Assembly: GCA_964450685.1 (NCBI GenBank)
Contig: CAYVDN010000005.1
Coordinates: forward strand, 39,404-103,403
Reading direction: 5' to 3'
Source of the DNA: JBAOHV01 sp964450685
Lineage (GTDB): Bacteria > Actinomycetota > Acidimicrobiia > Acidimicrobiales > Microtrichaceae
Length of the DNA stretch: 64,000 nt
A model generated the notes under the pieces. That model did no database searches. It had not been told where the DNA came from and saw nothing but the letters and a program-made list of their open reading frames with translations. Made by a program: the position numbers and the translations under genes. Positions 24,609 through 33,170 of the stretch are shown here, in pieces (the stretch's first letter is position 1; the number at the start of each line of letters is the position of its first letter).

Positions 24609-26017
24609 CAGCCCTGCTCCACCGCGGTAGCGAGCTGCCGCCGCCTGTAGCGAACCATGCAGGGCTGCGCGAGCTGGACGACCATCTTGGAGTGGTCGTT
24701 GCGGTACGTCTCGGGCGGCTGGGCAGCGGTCAGCTCCCAGTCGCGCAGGAGCGTGCAGAAGATCGTCTTGAGTTGCATCAGGGCGAACGCAGCGCCCACG
24801 CAACGGTGGCGTCCAGCGCCGAAAGGGATCCAGTTCCACGGGTTGTCCAGATCGTCGTGGCGGGGATCGATGTAGCGGGACGGGTCGAACCGGTCCGCGT
24901 CGGGGAAAGCGTCTGGGATGCGATTGGACACCGCGGGCGACGTTCCGACGAGCTTGCCGGTGGGGATCGTGTACCCCTCGACCTCGACGGGCACGATCGC
25001 CAGGCGTAGCAGCAGGATCAGCGGCGGGTGCAGGCGCAGGGTCTCCTTGATCGACGCCTCCAGCCACGGGACCTCGCGCAGGTCCTGATAGGTGATCTCG
25101 CCTCCGCCCGCTTCGGCCAGCGCGTCCATCTCGGCGACGACGTTCGCCAACACGTCGGGGTTGCGCAGCATCTCGATGATCAGCCAGGACGCTGTCGTCG
25201 AGGTGGTGTGATGACCGGCGAACATCATCGAGATGAACATGCCGGTGATCACGTCCGATGAGAAGTGCTCGCTGCCGTCGGGGTCCTTGATCGACATGAG
25301 CACGTCGACCAGGTCGCGCTCCTCGTCCTCGCCGGGTGGCCCGGCGAGTCGGCGCTTCGCCATGATCGTCTCGATCCGCTCGACCAGGGCGGCACGCGCC
25401 GCGTCACGGCGACGGAAGCTCTCGATGTCGGCGTAGGGATCGACGAATGCGATGGCGTCGGTGCCTTGTTCCAGGTCGTGGAACAGGTGTGCCACCGACA
25501 CGTCGAGTTCCTCACGGAACTTGGGTCCGATGAGACAGGACGTCGAGGTGTAGATGAACAACTCGGCGGTCCAGTCGAGGAGGTCGATCTCACCCTCGTC
25601 ATCCCACTCGGCCAGCATCCGTTCGATCTCGGTCGTGATCGTCGCTGCGTGGCCACGCATGAACTTGTCGCGCAGCGACTGATTGTGAAGTGCCCGCCGA
25701 CGTTCCTCGGGGGTGGCGTCGAACACGACGCCCTCGCCGAATACCGGCTTCATGAACGGATAGGCGGCCGCCTGGTCGAGCTCGTCATCACTCGCGCGGA
25801 AGAACACCTCGTTGGCCTCGGCACCGGTCAGCAACACGACATCGTTGGCTGCCAGGCGGAACTCGCCCACGTCGCCGCACTCGTCACGGACCCGTTGCAT
25901 CAGCCCGATCGGGTCGACGCGCAACTCCTCGAGGTGCCCGGTGCCGCCGTCGTCACCCGAGACCTTGGGTATCGGGTGGTTGTCGGTCGTGCCCACCTGG
26001 ATCTGTTCCGTGCTCAC
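24608..26017 (-). CDS. cyp51: CYP51-family cytochrome P450 (sterol 14-alpha-demethylase)
   Basis: A 469-residue P450 closely resembling mycobacterial CYP51. Diagnostic segments are HLEELRVDPIGLMQRVRDECGDVGEF, the long shared YPFMKPVFGEGVVFDA region, I-helix GMFISMMFAGHHTTST, ExxR in ASIKETLRLHPPL and the heme loop FGAGRHRCVGAAFALMQ with Cys406. The C-terminal PPETYRNDHSKMVVQLAQP is almost a family fingerprint. The conserved AGHHT is the sterol demethylase I-helix motif. GTG 26017 overlaps the SDR stop as GTGA. The known family reaction is removal of the 14-alpha methyl of lanosterol-type sterols. The physiological bacterial substrate is uncertain. Confidence 0.95.
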   Translation of the reverse strand: MSTEQIQVGTTDNHPIPKVSGDDGGTGHLEELRVDPIGLMQRVRDECGDVGEFRLAANDVVLLTGAEANEVFFRASDDELDQAAAYPFMKPVFGEGVVFDATPEERRRALHNQSLRDKFMRGHAATITTEIERMLAEWDDEGEIDLLDWTAELFIYTSTSCLIGPKFREELDVSVAHLFHDLEQGTDAIAFVDPYADIESFRRRDAARAALVERIETIMAKRRLAGPPGEDEERDLVDVLMSIKDPDGSEHFSSDVITGMFISMMFAGHHTTSTTASWLIIEMLRNPDVLANVVAEMDALAEAGGGEITYQDLREVPWLEASIKETLRLHPPLILLLRLAIVPVEVEGYTIPTGKLVGTSPAVSNRIPDAFPDADRFDPSRYIDPRHDDLDNPWNWIPFGAGRHRCVGAAFALMQLKTIFCTLLRDWELTAAQPPETYRNDHSKMVVQLAQPCMVRYRRRQLATAVEQG

Positions 26018-26814
26018 TGCTGGACCTCCTCTGCCGATGCAACTGGCAACACGGGCGCCTCGGGCTGGACCTCCAGGACCGCCCAGCGGGTCCCACGTGG
26101 AACCGAGACCATTGCCAGAACCGCCTCGGCCATCTCCTTGGGTCGGATGGCGCCGTCGTGGCGCAGCATCCCCCAGTGCATCCACGACGAGACGACCTCG
26201 TTGATCGACTCGACGTCCCACGTAGTTCCCTGCTCGGTCGATGTCGGACCGGGCCTGACGATCCCGACACGCACTCCGGTCCCCTCTGCCTCCATTGCCA
26301 TCGCCCGAGCAAACCCCTCGAGTCCGGCCTTGGACGCGACATAGGCCGCCATGTGTGTGCGGGGTGAGAGCGCCACCTCGGAGGTGACGAAGACGACGTC
26401 ACCGCGACGGCGCTCGTACATGGTCGGAACGACGGAGTGCGCCAACGCCTGCGCGCCCAGCAGGTTCACCTGCAGCTGACGGGTGAACTCGTCGGGTGAC
26501 GCGACCGTGGTGATCGGCGCCACGTCACCCGCGTTCGAGATCAGCACCTCGATCGGACCCATCTCGGACTCGGCCCGGTCGGCGAACTCGCTGATCGACT
26601 CCGGCTCGGTCAGGTCGAGTGCCAGTGCGAGCACCTCGGCGCCGTCGGCACGCAACTTGGAAGCCAGGTCCTCGAGCCGATCGATCCGGCGAGCTCCGAG
26701 CACCACCGGGAACCCCGCAGCGGCCAGGGCTGCTGCTGTGGCGGCGCCGATTCCCGACGACGCTCCGGTGACGATCGCCGCACGGCGGTCCGGGTGTGGA
26801 TCGAACCGGGGCAT
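26014..26814 (-). CDS. short-chain dehydrogenase/reductase
   Basis: A classical SDR of 266 residues. Cofactor motif TGASSGIGAAT, NAG motif in LISNAGDVAP, catalytic Ser in FVTSEVALS and YxxxK in AAYVASKAGLEGF are all present. It occupies the same place as M. tuberculosis Rv0765c, between CYP51 and CYP123. The likely role is oxidation or reduction of a hydroxyl/keto group on the P450 product. An ATG overlaps the preceding P450 stop by one base (TGATG). Confidence 0.9.
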   Translation of the reverse strand: MPRFDPHPDRRAAIVTGASSGIGAATAAALAAAGFPVVLGARRIDRLEDLASKLRADGAEVLALALDLTEPESISEFADRAESEMGPIEVLISNAGDVAPITTVASPDEFTRQLQVNLLGAQALAHSVVPTMYERRRGDVVFVTSEVALSPRTHMAAYVASKAGLEGFARAMAMEAEGTGVRVGIVRPGPTSTEQGTTWDVESINEVVSSWMHWGMLRHDGAIRPKEMAEAVLAMVSVPRGTRWAVLEVQPEAPVLPVASAEEVQQ

Positions 26815-28040
26815 CAGACCTCCTTGCCACGCCGTGCCACGACCGTGGTCGGCATCCGAGCGAACCCGCGAACGTTCACCGAGTGCACCCGCTCCAGACC
26901 CGCGGGATCGATGTCGTAGGTGTCGAACGCGGCGACCAGCTCCTCGAGAGCGACACGGGCCTCGAGCCTGGCGAGCGAGGCGCCAAGGCAGAAGTGTCGC
27001 CCGAAACCGAAGCTGGCGAGCTGGGGCAGATCTTCACCCCGGTCCAGGTCGTAGCGGTCGGGATCGGCGAACACACGGTGATCCCGGTTGGCCGAGCCCG
27101 CGAGCAACAGCACGCGATCACCGGCGGGGATCACCTGGTCGTACATCTCTACGTCGCGGGTTGTCACCCGTCCCAGGATCTGCGACGACGTGTCGAAGCG
27201 GAGCGTCTCCTCGACCCACGCAGGCACGCGGGACGGGTCGGCGAACGGCTTCGCACGCTGGTCCGGGTGCCGCCATGCCCAGTACCAGGCGTTGGCCAGC
27301 AGCTTGGTGGTGGTCTCGTTGCCGGCGACGACCATCAGGAACAGGAAGCCGGTGATCTCGTCGTCGCTCAACCGGTCACCGTCGATCTCGGCCGCCAGGA
27401 GCGCCGAGGTGAGGTCCTCGGTCGGACGGGCTTTGCGCTGGGCGAGCATGTCGGCGTAGTAGACGACAAGCTCCAGTGCAGCAGCCATGCCCTCTGGCGG
27501 AACGTCGTTCACACCTTCCTCACGGTGCACCAGCAGGTCAGACAGGCGGCGGAGCTCCTCGCGGTCGGCGACCGGCACACCCATCATCTCGGAGATGACG
27601 TCCATCGGCATGCGCCCTGCGAAGTCGCTGATGAAGTCGAGCTGGTCGGGGCGCTCCAGCATCTCGGCGATGTACTGGCGGGCGATCTCGCGGATGCGGG
27701 GCTCCATCTCGGCCACACGCCGCGGGGTGAAACCCCTGGAGACGAGTCCACGCATGCGTCCGTGCATCGGGGGGTCCATGGCCAGGAACGACATCGTCCG
27801 ATGGGCGTTCGGCCCCGATGCTGCCGGGTCGAGCGACACCCCGTGGGCGTTCGAGAAGGTCTCGAAGTCACGGAATCCCTCGATGACATCGTCGTGGCGC
27901 GACAGGGCCCAGAACCCCACATCGGGGTTGTGGTACAGCGGCGCCTCGTCCCTCAACCGCGCGTACGTCGGGTAGGGGTCCTCGTGGATCTCGTACGAGT
28001 ACGGGTTGTAGACGAGCGCGTCTTCGGTAGTGGTGCTCAC
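26814..28040 (-). CDS. cytochrome P450 (CYP123-like)
   Basis: A 408-residue soluble bacterial P450. It matches the M. tuberculosis CYP123 pattern in HEDPYPTYARLRDEAPLY, the FLFLMVVAGNETTTKLLANA I-helix, ExxR in WVEETLRFDTSSQ and the heme loop FGFGRHFCLGASLARLEA with Cys351. Rv0766c (CYP123) precedes the SDR and CYP51 in M. tuberculosis in the same order. Substrate unknown in both. GTG or ATG choice is not an issue: ATG 28040 gives the normal N-terminus. Confidence 0.92.
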   Translation of the reverse strand: MSTTTEDALVYNPYSYEIHEDPYPTYARLRDEAPLYHNPDVGFWALSRHDDVIEGFRDFETFSNAHGVSLDPAASGPNAHRTMSFLAMDPPMHGRMRGLVSRGFTPRRVAEMEPRIREIARQYIAEMLERPDQLDFISDFAGRMPMDVISEMMGVPVADREELRRLSDLLVHREEGVNDVPPEGMAAALELVVYYADMLAQRKARPTEDLTSALLAAEIDGDRLSDDEITGFLFLMVVAGNETTTKLLANAWYWAWRHPDQRAKPFADPSRVPAWVEETLRFDTSSQILGRVTTRDVEMYDQVIPAGDRVLLLAGSANRDHRVFADPDRYDLDRGEDLPQLASFGFGRHFCLGASLARLEARVALEELVAAFDTYDIDPAGLERVHSVNVRGFARMPTTVVARRGKEV

Positions 28041-28061
28041 GTTCCCCCCGGTGTGAGTTGG

Positions 28062-28634
28062 TCAGCCGACCACCAGCTCGGCAGTCCGGGCCAGTTGGTC
28101 GGGAAGTTCGTTGTAGTCGAGGTGCCCCATGCCCGCTTGGAGCATCGCGCCAGACACCGCGAACTCGAGCGAGCGGAGCACCGCAGGGTCGGCGTGGTCG
28201 CCGAGAGCGACCTGGAGACGGTGGCGCCAGGCGAGCCCAATTCGATCGCGCAGCACCTTGACGTCGGGATCGTTGGAGAGCATCGCCACCGTGCAGGCCG
28301 CGGCGAGCTCCGGCTCGTCCGCTACCAGCAGGGCCATCTCGGACAGGGCCGCCGCGACGCGCGTCGACGCGGAGCGGCGGCGGTCGATGCTGGTCTCGGG
28401 TAGCGCTTCTATCCGCCGCCAGAAGACCTCGGTCACAAGGTGTTCGCGCGAGGCGAAGTAGTTGTACGCGGTGGCCGGTGCCACACCCGCCCGGCGCGCG
28501 ACGCTGCGGATGCTCAACGAGTCGTATCCGTCCTCACGCAACTCCTGCACCGCAGCGTCGAGCAACGCTGTGACAGTCCTGGCCTGACGATCCGACAGGT
28601 GTCGGCGAGGAGCGAGCAGGGCTGACTTGGACAT
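28062..28634 (-). CDS. TetR-family repressor of the cyp51 operon
   Basis: A 190-residue TetR regulator. The N-terminal HTH is complete (ALLDAAVQELREDGYDSLSIRSVARRAGVAPATAYNYFASREHLVTEVF) and the C-terminal ligand domain is all-helical. It is the first gene of an eight-gene unit, 21 bases before CYP123, as Rv0767c is in M. tuberculosis. ATG 28634 is chosen because a minus-strand TACCAT hexamer lies eight bases upstream and because repeated GGAC/GTCC half-sites overlap both, which suggests self-repression. The frame extends further upstream without HTH-like sequence. Confidence 0.9.
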   Translation of the reverse strand: MSKSALLAPRRHLSDRQARTVTALLDAAVQELREDGYDSLSIRSVARRAGVAPATAYNYFASREHLVTEVFWRRIEALPETSIDRRRSASTRVAAALSEMALLVADEPELAAACTVAMLSNDPDVKVLRDRIGLAWRHRLQVALGDHADPAVLRSLEFAVSGAMLQAGMGHLDYNELPDQLARTAELVVG

Positions 28635-28657
28635 GTGTCCAGATGGTAGTCCAAGTC
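28624..28657. promoter_or_regulatory. candidate TetR operator over promoter and start codon
   Basis: GACTTGGAC (28624-28632) and GTCCAAGTC (28649-28657) form a 9-bp perfect inverted repeat. Between them TGGACA-tg-TGTCCA (28628-28641) is a second dyad sharing the left half-site. The minus-strand -10 hexamer TACCAT (28643-28648) and the tetR start codon lie inside. Confidence 0.65.
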
Positions 28658-28806
28658 TGTGGGCGCTCGCCACCGATCGGGTCACCTCGGCCATGGGGGT
28701 CTCACTCGTGGACGTCTCGCGCTTGGTTAATACGTACCGTGGCCTCCCGCTGGGGTAGGCGCGATCGTGGGAGGACATCACCGGAGTCCAACCACGAGGG
28801 TTTGTC

Positions 28807-29409
28807 ATGTTCGCTCAGATCATCATCGGCAGAGTGCAGGATGTCGGAGGGCTGCGGGCGCAGTTCGACAAGTGGAGCTCGGACCTCCGCCCCGAAGCCG
28901 TCGGCTTCGTCGACAGCACCGTCGGCGCCACTTCAGACGGGCGCTTCGTGACGGTCGCCAGGTTCGAGTCCGCGGACGCCGCGAGAGCGAACAGCAATCG
29001 CTCAGAGCAGGGAGCATGGTGGAAGGAGACCGAGGCGTTGCTCTCCGACGTCGAGTTCTTCGACTCGACCGACGTGATCGAGGTCGGTGCCGGTGTCAGC
29101 CCCGCTGCCGGGTTCGTGCAGGCGATGGTTGGCCGCATCGTCGACGGCGACGCATTCGAACGGATGCTCCAGTCGATGGACGAATGGGAGGAGCAGATGA
29201 GGGACTTCCGTCCCGACGTCCTGGGCGGGATCACGGTGCGGCACTCCGAGGACCGTTACCTGGATCTCATCTACTTCGTCTCCGAGGCCGAGGCGCGCGT
29301 GAACGAGGCGAAGGAGCCCCCTCCGGAGATGGCAGCGATGTTCGAGGAGGGAATGTCGGCAGTCGAGATCGCCGAGTACCTCGACGTGACCGACCCCTGG
29401 ATCATCTGA
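28807..29409 (+). CDS. ABM-like dimeric alpha/beta-barrel protein, duplicated
   Basis: A 200-residue cytoplasmic protein that appears to be two ferredoxin-like repeats: MFAQIIIGRVQDVGGLRAQFDKW and later GFVQAMVGRIVDGDAFERMLQSM, each followed by a strand with RFVTVARFES or RYLDLIYFVSEAEAR. This is the pattern of antibiotic-biosynthesis-monooxygenase-like proteins. No catalytic residue can be named. It is transcribed away from tetR, with TACCGT at 28735-28740 as a possible -10 and GAGGG before the ATG, so it could share control with the cyp51 operon. Its 3' end overlaps the convergent ABC gene by eight bases. Confidence 0.65.
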   Translation: MFAQIIIGRVQDVGGLRAQFDKWSSDLRPEAVGFVDSTVGATSDGRFVTVARFESADAARANSNRSEQGAWWKETEALLSDVEFFDSTDVIEVGAGVSPAAGFVQAMVGRIVDGDAFERMLQSMDEWEEQMRDFRPDVLGGITVRHSEDRYLDLIYFVSEAEARVNEAKEPPPEMAAMFEEGMSAVEIAEYLDVTDPWII

Positions 29410-31294
29410 CTCGGTTCCGGGTCGCATGATCCCCGAGCAGTTGGGTGCGGCTCAGGTCTGCGTAGAGACCCCCGGCTGCCACGAGCTGCTCGTGCGTTCC
29501 TCGCTCGACTATGCGGCCGCCGTCGAGCACGAGGATGAGGTCGGCGTCACGGACAGTTGCCAGCCGGTGGGCGATCACCAGGGAGGTCCGACCGACGAGC
29601 GCGTTCGCCAGCGCCACCTGCACCGCTGCCTCTGACTCGGAGTCCAGATGGGCTGTCGCCTCGTCGAGGACCATCACGGCGGGGTCCTTCAGCAACAGGC
29701 GGGCGATCGCCAAGCGCTGCTTCTCGCCTCCCGAGAGTCGGTGGCCCCGGTCCCCGACCATCGTCTCGAGCCCTTCGGGAAGGGCGTCGACCAGGTCCCA
29801 GACCTGTGCGGCACGCAACGCCTCCACCAGCTCGCCCTCGGTTGCGTCGGGTCGCGCATAGAGCAGGTTTGCCCGGAGGGTGTCGTGGAACAGGTGTGCA
29901 TCCTGGGACACCATCCCGATCCGGTCACGGACAGAGGTCAGAGTGGCGTCGCGCACGTCGGTGCCGGCCAGCAGTACCCGCCCCCCCGAAGCGTCGTAGA
30001 GACGGGCGAGCAGACCGGCGATCGTCGTCTTGCCGGCACCGGACGGACCGACGAGCGCGACCATCTGGCCGGGTTCGATCCTGAACGAGACATCGTGCAG
30101 CAGCATCTCGCCGCGCTCCGAGCTCAGCCGCTCGGATTCGACGGACTCGAGCGAGGCGATCGACACCTCGGCAGCGGACGGGTAGCGGAACGAGACCGAG
30201 TCGAACTCGACCGAGGTGGGTCCTTCCGGCAGCGGTGTAGCACCGGACGACTCGGTGATCATCGGCTCCAGGTCGAGGACCTCGAAGACCCGCTCGAAGC
30301 TGACCAGGGTCGTCATCACGTCGACCTGGACGTTGGACAGCGCGGTGATCGGTCCGTACAGACGGTTCAAGTAGGCCGTGAGCGCTACGAGCGTTCCGAT
30401 GGCGAGCGTGCCATTCACCACGAACACACCGCCGAGCCCGTAGACCAGCGCGGTCGCCAGCGCTGCCACCAGGCTCAGCGCCACCATGACGACCGTCGAG
30501 TACATGGCCGAGGTGACACCTATGTCACGGACCCGACCAGCCCGACGGGAGAACGTCGCGGACTCCTCCGACGGTCGGCCGAACAGTTTGACCAAAAGCG
30601 CACCGGCGACGTTGAAGCGCTCGGTCATCATCTGCGCCATCGCAGCGTCGACCTGGTAGCGCTCGCGGGTGATCGCCGAGAGCTTCGGCGCCAGCCAGCG
30701 GGCGGGCAGCAGGAACAGCGGGAAGAGCACGAGTGCGAGCAGCGTGATCTGCCAGGAGAGAACGAGCATCGCGACGAGGGTCGCAGCCAGGGTCGCGGCG
30801 CTGCCCACCACGTTGGAGAGCGTCGACGTGAACGCCTGCTGCGCGCCGATTACGTCGGAGTTCAACCGTGACACGAGCGACCCGGTCTGGGTCCGGGTGA
30901 AGAACGCGACCGGCTGGCGCTGCACGTGGTCGAAGACCTGGGTGCGCAGATCGAAGATCAGCCCCTCGCCGATGCTCGCCGAGAACCAGCGCTGCACCAG
31001 CGAGATGGCCGCTCCGGCGACGGCGAGCAAGACCAGCAGCCCTGCGAGCGACAGGACCAGGGCGGTGTCCTCCTGCGCGATGCCCACGTCGATGATCTCG
31101 CGGTACACGAGCGGTACCGAGGCGCCGATCGCTGCCTCGACGAGGATGAGCGAGACGAACGCGATGAGACTCCTGCGGTAGGGCCGGGCGAATCCCCCGA
31201 CGCGAGCGACCGTTCCGGGGGCGAGGCGTTGACGGGCCACCGAGGAGTCGCGCGACAACGACCGCACGGCACCGAAGCCGTGGCCCGGCATCAT
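29402..31294 (-). CDS. ABC exporter, fused membrane and ATPase domains
   Basis: A 630-residue half-transporter of the MsbA/MDR type. The six-helix domain spans about 40-330; the ATPase domain (about 375-620) has Walker A GPSGAGKTTIAG, Q-loop MVSQDAHLFHD, signature LSGGEKQRLAIARLL, Walker B VMVLDEATAHLD and H-loop IAHRLATV. It is complete and should act as a homodimer. It lies 81 bases downstream of the MFS gene in the marR operon direction, suggesting joint control of efflux. Substrate cannot be predicted. Confidence 0.92.
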   Translation of the reverse strand: MMPGHGFGAVRSLSRDSSVARQRLAPGTVARVGGFARPYRRSLIAFVSLILVEAAIGASVPLVYREIIDVGIAQEDTALVLSLAGLLVLLAVAGAAISLVQRWFSASIGEGLIFDLRTQVFDHVQRQPVAFFTRTQTGSLVSRLNSDVIGAQQAFTSTLSNVVGSAATLAATLVAMLVLSWQITLLALVLFPLFLLPARWLAPKLSAITRERYQVDAAMAQMMTERFNVAGALLVKLFGRPSEESATFSRRAGRVRDIGVTSAMYSTVVMVALSLVAALATALVYGLGGVFVVNGTLAIGTLVALTAYLNRLYGPITALSNVQVDVMTTLVSFERVFEVLDLEPMITESSGATPLPEGPTSVEFDSVSFRYPSAAEVSIASLESVESERLSSERGEMLLHDVSFRIEPGQMVALVGPSGAGKTTIAGLLARLYDASGGRVLLAGTDVRDATLTSVRDRIGMVSQDAHLFHDTLRANLLYARPDATEGELVEALRAAQVWDLVDALPEGLETMVGDRGHRLSGGEKQRLAIARLLLKDPAVMVLDEATAHLDSESEAAVQVALANALVGRTSLVIAHRLATVRDADLILVLDGGRIVERGTHEQLVAAGGLYADLSRTQLLGDHATRNRVR

Positions 31295-31375
31295 CGCCGG
31301 TCACCGTCGGTGATTCGGCTCGCAGTTCGGCCGTGGGCGCCCGCGGACGCTGAGGATGCGTGTGTCATCGAAGCG

Positions 31376-32653
31376 TCAACCCCCGACGAGTGCAGCTTCG
31401 TCCCGTCTCGTCCGTTCCAGGGTTGTCGCCCTCTCGTCGATCCGATCGCGTCTGGCAACGAACACGCCCCATCCGCCGGCAGCGAAGCACGCCAGGGCTG
31501 CCACGACGAGCGCGTAGCGGGCGCCCATGTCCTCGGCTATCCAGCCGACCAGCGGCCCGCCGATCGGTGTGCTCCCCAGGAAGACCATCGCCTGGAGAGC
31601 CAGGACCCGACCCCGCATCTCGGGCGAGGCCTCCATCTGCACAAGTGCGGTCGAGGACGTCATGAAGGCGATGCTCGCCATGCCGACCAGAGGTGCCACC
31701 AGGAAAGCGACCGCCTGTCCGGGAGCGACCGCCATCATCGCCATCGTGACCCCGAAGAGGATCGCGGTTGCCCCGACTCTCTGGACGGTCGTGGTCATAC
31801 GCCTCGCCACCACCAGCGCGCCCACCAGCGAACCCAGGCTCAGGACCGAGAACAGCAGCGTGAACGTCTGGTCACCACCGCCCAGGTCCTCGGTCACGAA
31901 CAGCGGGACGACCACCTGGAAGTTGAACGCCAGCGTCCCGACGACGGCCATCATCACCAGTGGCATCCACAGCTGTGGGACGCTGCGCGCGTAGCGCAGT
32001 CCGTCGCGGACCTGACCCTTGGCCCGCTCCACCACCGGAGCGGGGTGCAGCTCGTCGGTGCGCATCATCACCAGACCCACGAGTACGGCCACGTAGGAGA
32101 GCCCGTCGAGGACGAACGTCCACCCGTAGCCGACCGTCATCACGAGCAGTCCTGCGACTGCGGGCCCGACGACCCGGGATCCTGTCATCAGGGCCGAGTT
32201 CAGGCTGACCGCGTTGTTGATGTTGCTCCTGGGCACCATCTCGACCACGAAGGAGCGACGTGTCGGGTTGTCGAATGCCGTGAGCACACCACCGACCAAT
32301 GCCACGGCGTAGATGGCGAGCACAGGCGGGCTGCCGCTGAAGGCAAGCAGACCCATGGCGAAGCTCTGGAGCATCGCCAGCGTCTGGACGGTGATGAGCA
32401 GCCGCCGCTTGTCGGAGCGGTCTGCGATCACACCGGCCCATGCGCCGAGCAGCAGGACCGGGCCGAACTGCGCGGCGGTCAGCAGACCCAGGGCAACACC
32501 GCTGTCGGTCAGGTGCAGGACCAGCAGGGTCTGTGCGACCATGCCCAGCCAGGTGCCCGTCTGGCTCACGATCTGGCCGGCGAAGAAGAGCCGGAAGTTG
32601 CGGACCCTCAGCGAGGCGAAGGTCTCACCCGTGGCGATCCTGAGCCTCGTCAT
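31376..32653 (-). CDS. MFS transporter (MFS_3/EntS-like)
   Basis: A 425-residue twelve-helix transporter: FRLFFAGQIVSQTGTWLGMVAQTLLV at the N-terminus and the DRSDKRRLL loop between helices 2 and 3 place it with the EntS/MFS_3 group, which exports siderophores and drugs. The ATG overlaps the marR stop as ATGA, a tight coupling that marks it as the main regulated target. An Arg/Asp-rich C-terminus follows the last helix. Confidence 0.88.
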   Translation of the reverse strand: MTRLRIATGETFASLRVRNFRLFFAGQIVSQTGTWLGMVAQTLLVLHLTDSGVALGLLTAAQFGPVLLLGAWAGVIADRSDKRRLLITVQTLAMLQSFAMGLLAFSGSPPVLAIYAVALVGGVLTAFDNPTRRSFVVEMVPRSNINNAVSLNSALMTGSRVVGPAVAGLLVMTVGYGWTFVLDGLSYVAVLVGLVMMRTDELHPAPVVERAKGQVRDGLRYARSVPQLWMPLVMMAVVGTLAFNFQVVVPLFVTEDLGGGDQTFTLLFSVLSLGSLVGALVVARRMTTTVQRVGATAILFGVTMAMMAVAPGQAVAFLVAPLVGMASIAFMTSSTALVQMEASPEMRGRVLALQAMVFLGSTPIGGPLVGWIAEDMGARYALVVAALACFAAGGWGVFVARRDRIDERATTLERTRRDEAALVGG

Positions 32654-33132
32654 GACGACTCCCCCGCGGGCGAGGAAGCCCCGGGATCCCCGTCGCCACC
32701 GGGGGACAGGAGCTCGTCGATCAGCTCGGCAGACCGTGCGAGCACCTCGAGGTCTTCGGATTCCAGGGTGCTGAGTCGCCGGGCCAGCCACTCGGTCTTG
32801 CGCTCTCGTGATTCGGCCAGCAGGTCGTCACCGGACCGGGTGATGCTCACCCGTGCGACCCGCCGGTCACCGGGGTCGACGACACGCTCGACCAGTCCCT
32901 GCTGCTGCAGCTTGGTGACGATCTTGGTGACGGTCGGCGGTGCCACGCCCTCCACCTCGGCCAGCGCGCCGAGTGTCAGCGGGCCACGCACGCTGATCAC
33001 CGCCAGTGCCGACATCAGACTCGGGGTGAGTCCCGTGTCCGCCTCAGCCCGCAGTCGACGGGCGAGTCGCGTGGTGCTGAGCCGTAGGGAAGCTGCTGTC
33101 CGTGTCGTGTCGGGGCGGTCGGCGGATGGCAT
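32650..33132 (-). CDS. MarR-family regulator
   Basis: A 160-residue winged-helix regulator. The DNA-binding part includes LTPSLMSALAVISVRGPLTLGALAEVEGVAPPTVTKIVTKLQQQGLVERVVDPGDRR (helices and wing). It heads an operon with an MFS and probably an ABC exporter. The ATG at 33132 is seven bases after a TAAAGT hexamer (minus strand, 33140-33145) in a large AT-rich palindrome, so leaderless transcription and autorepression are likely. Confidence 0.92.
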   Translation of the reverse strand: MPSADRPDTTRTAASLRLSTTRLARRLRAEADTGLTPSLMSALAVISVRGPLTLGALAEVEGVAPPTVTKIVTKLQQQGLVERVVDPGDRRVARVSITRSGDDLLAESRERKTEWLARRLSTLESEDLEVLARSAELIDELLSPGGDGDPGASSPAGESS

Positions 33133-33138
33133 ACCCGA

Positions 33139-33170
33139 TACTTTACCAGACTAATTAGCTTGGTGAAGTA
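33139..33170. promoter_or_regulatory. MarR operator palindrome overlapping promoter and helicase stop
   Basis: TACTTTACCA (33139-33148) and TGGTGAAGTA (33161-33170) match as inverted arms in nine of ten positions and flank the perfect palindrome CTAATTAG (33151-33158). It covers the minus-strand -10 hexamer for marR. The upstream helicase gene's TAA (33155-33157) lies in its centre. Confidence 0.75.

Noticed and set aside
30926..33154. Long plus-strand open frame antisense to ABC, MFS and MarR genes
   Set aside because: Composition rich in Arg, His, Gln and Asp, no recognisable domain, and the minus-strand genes are certain.
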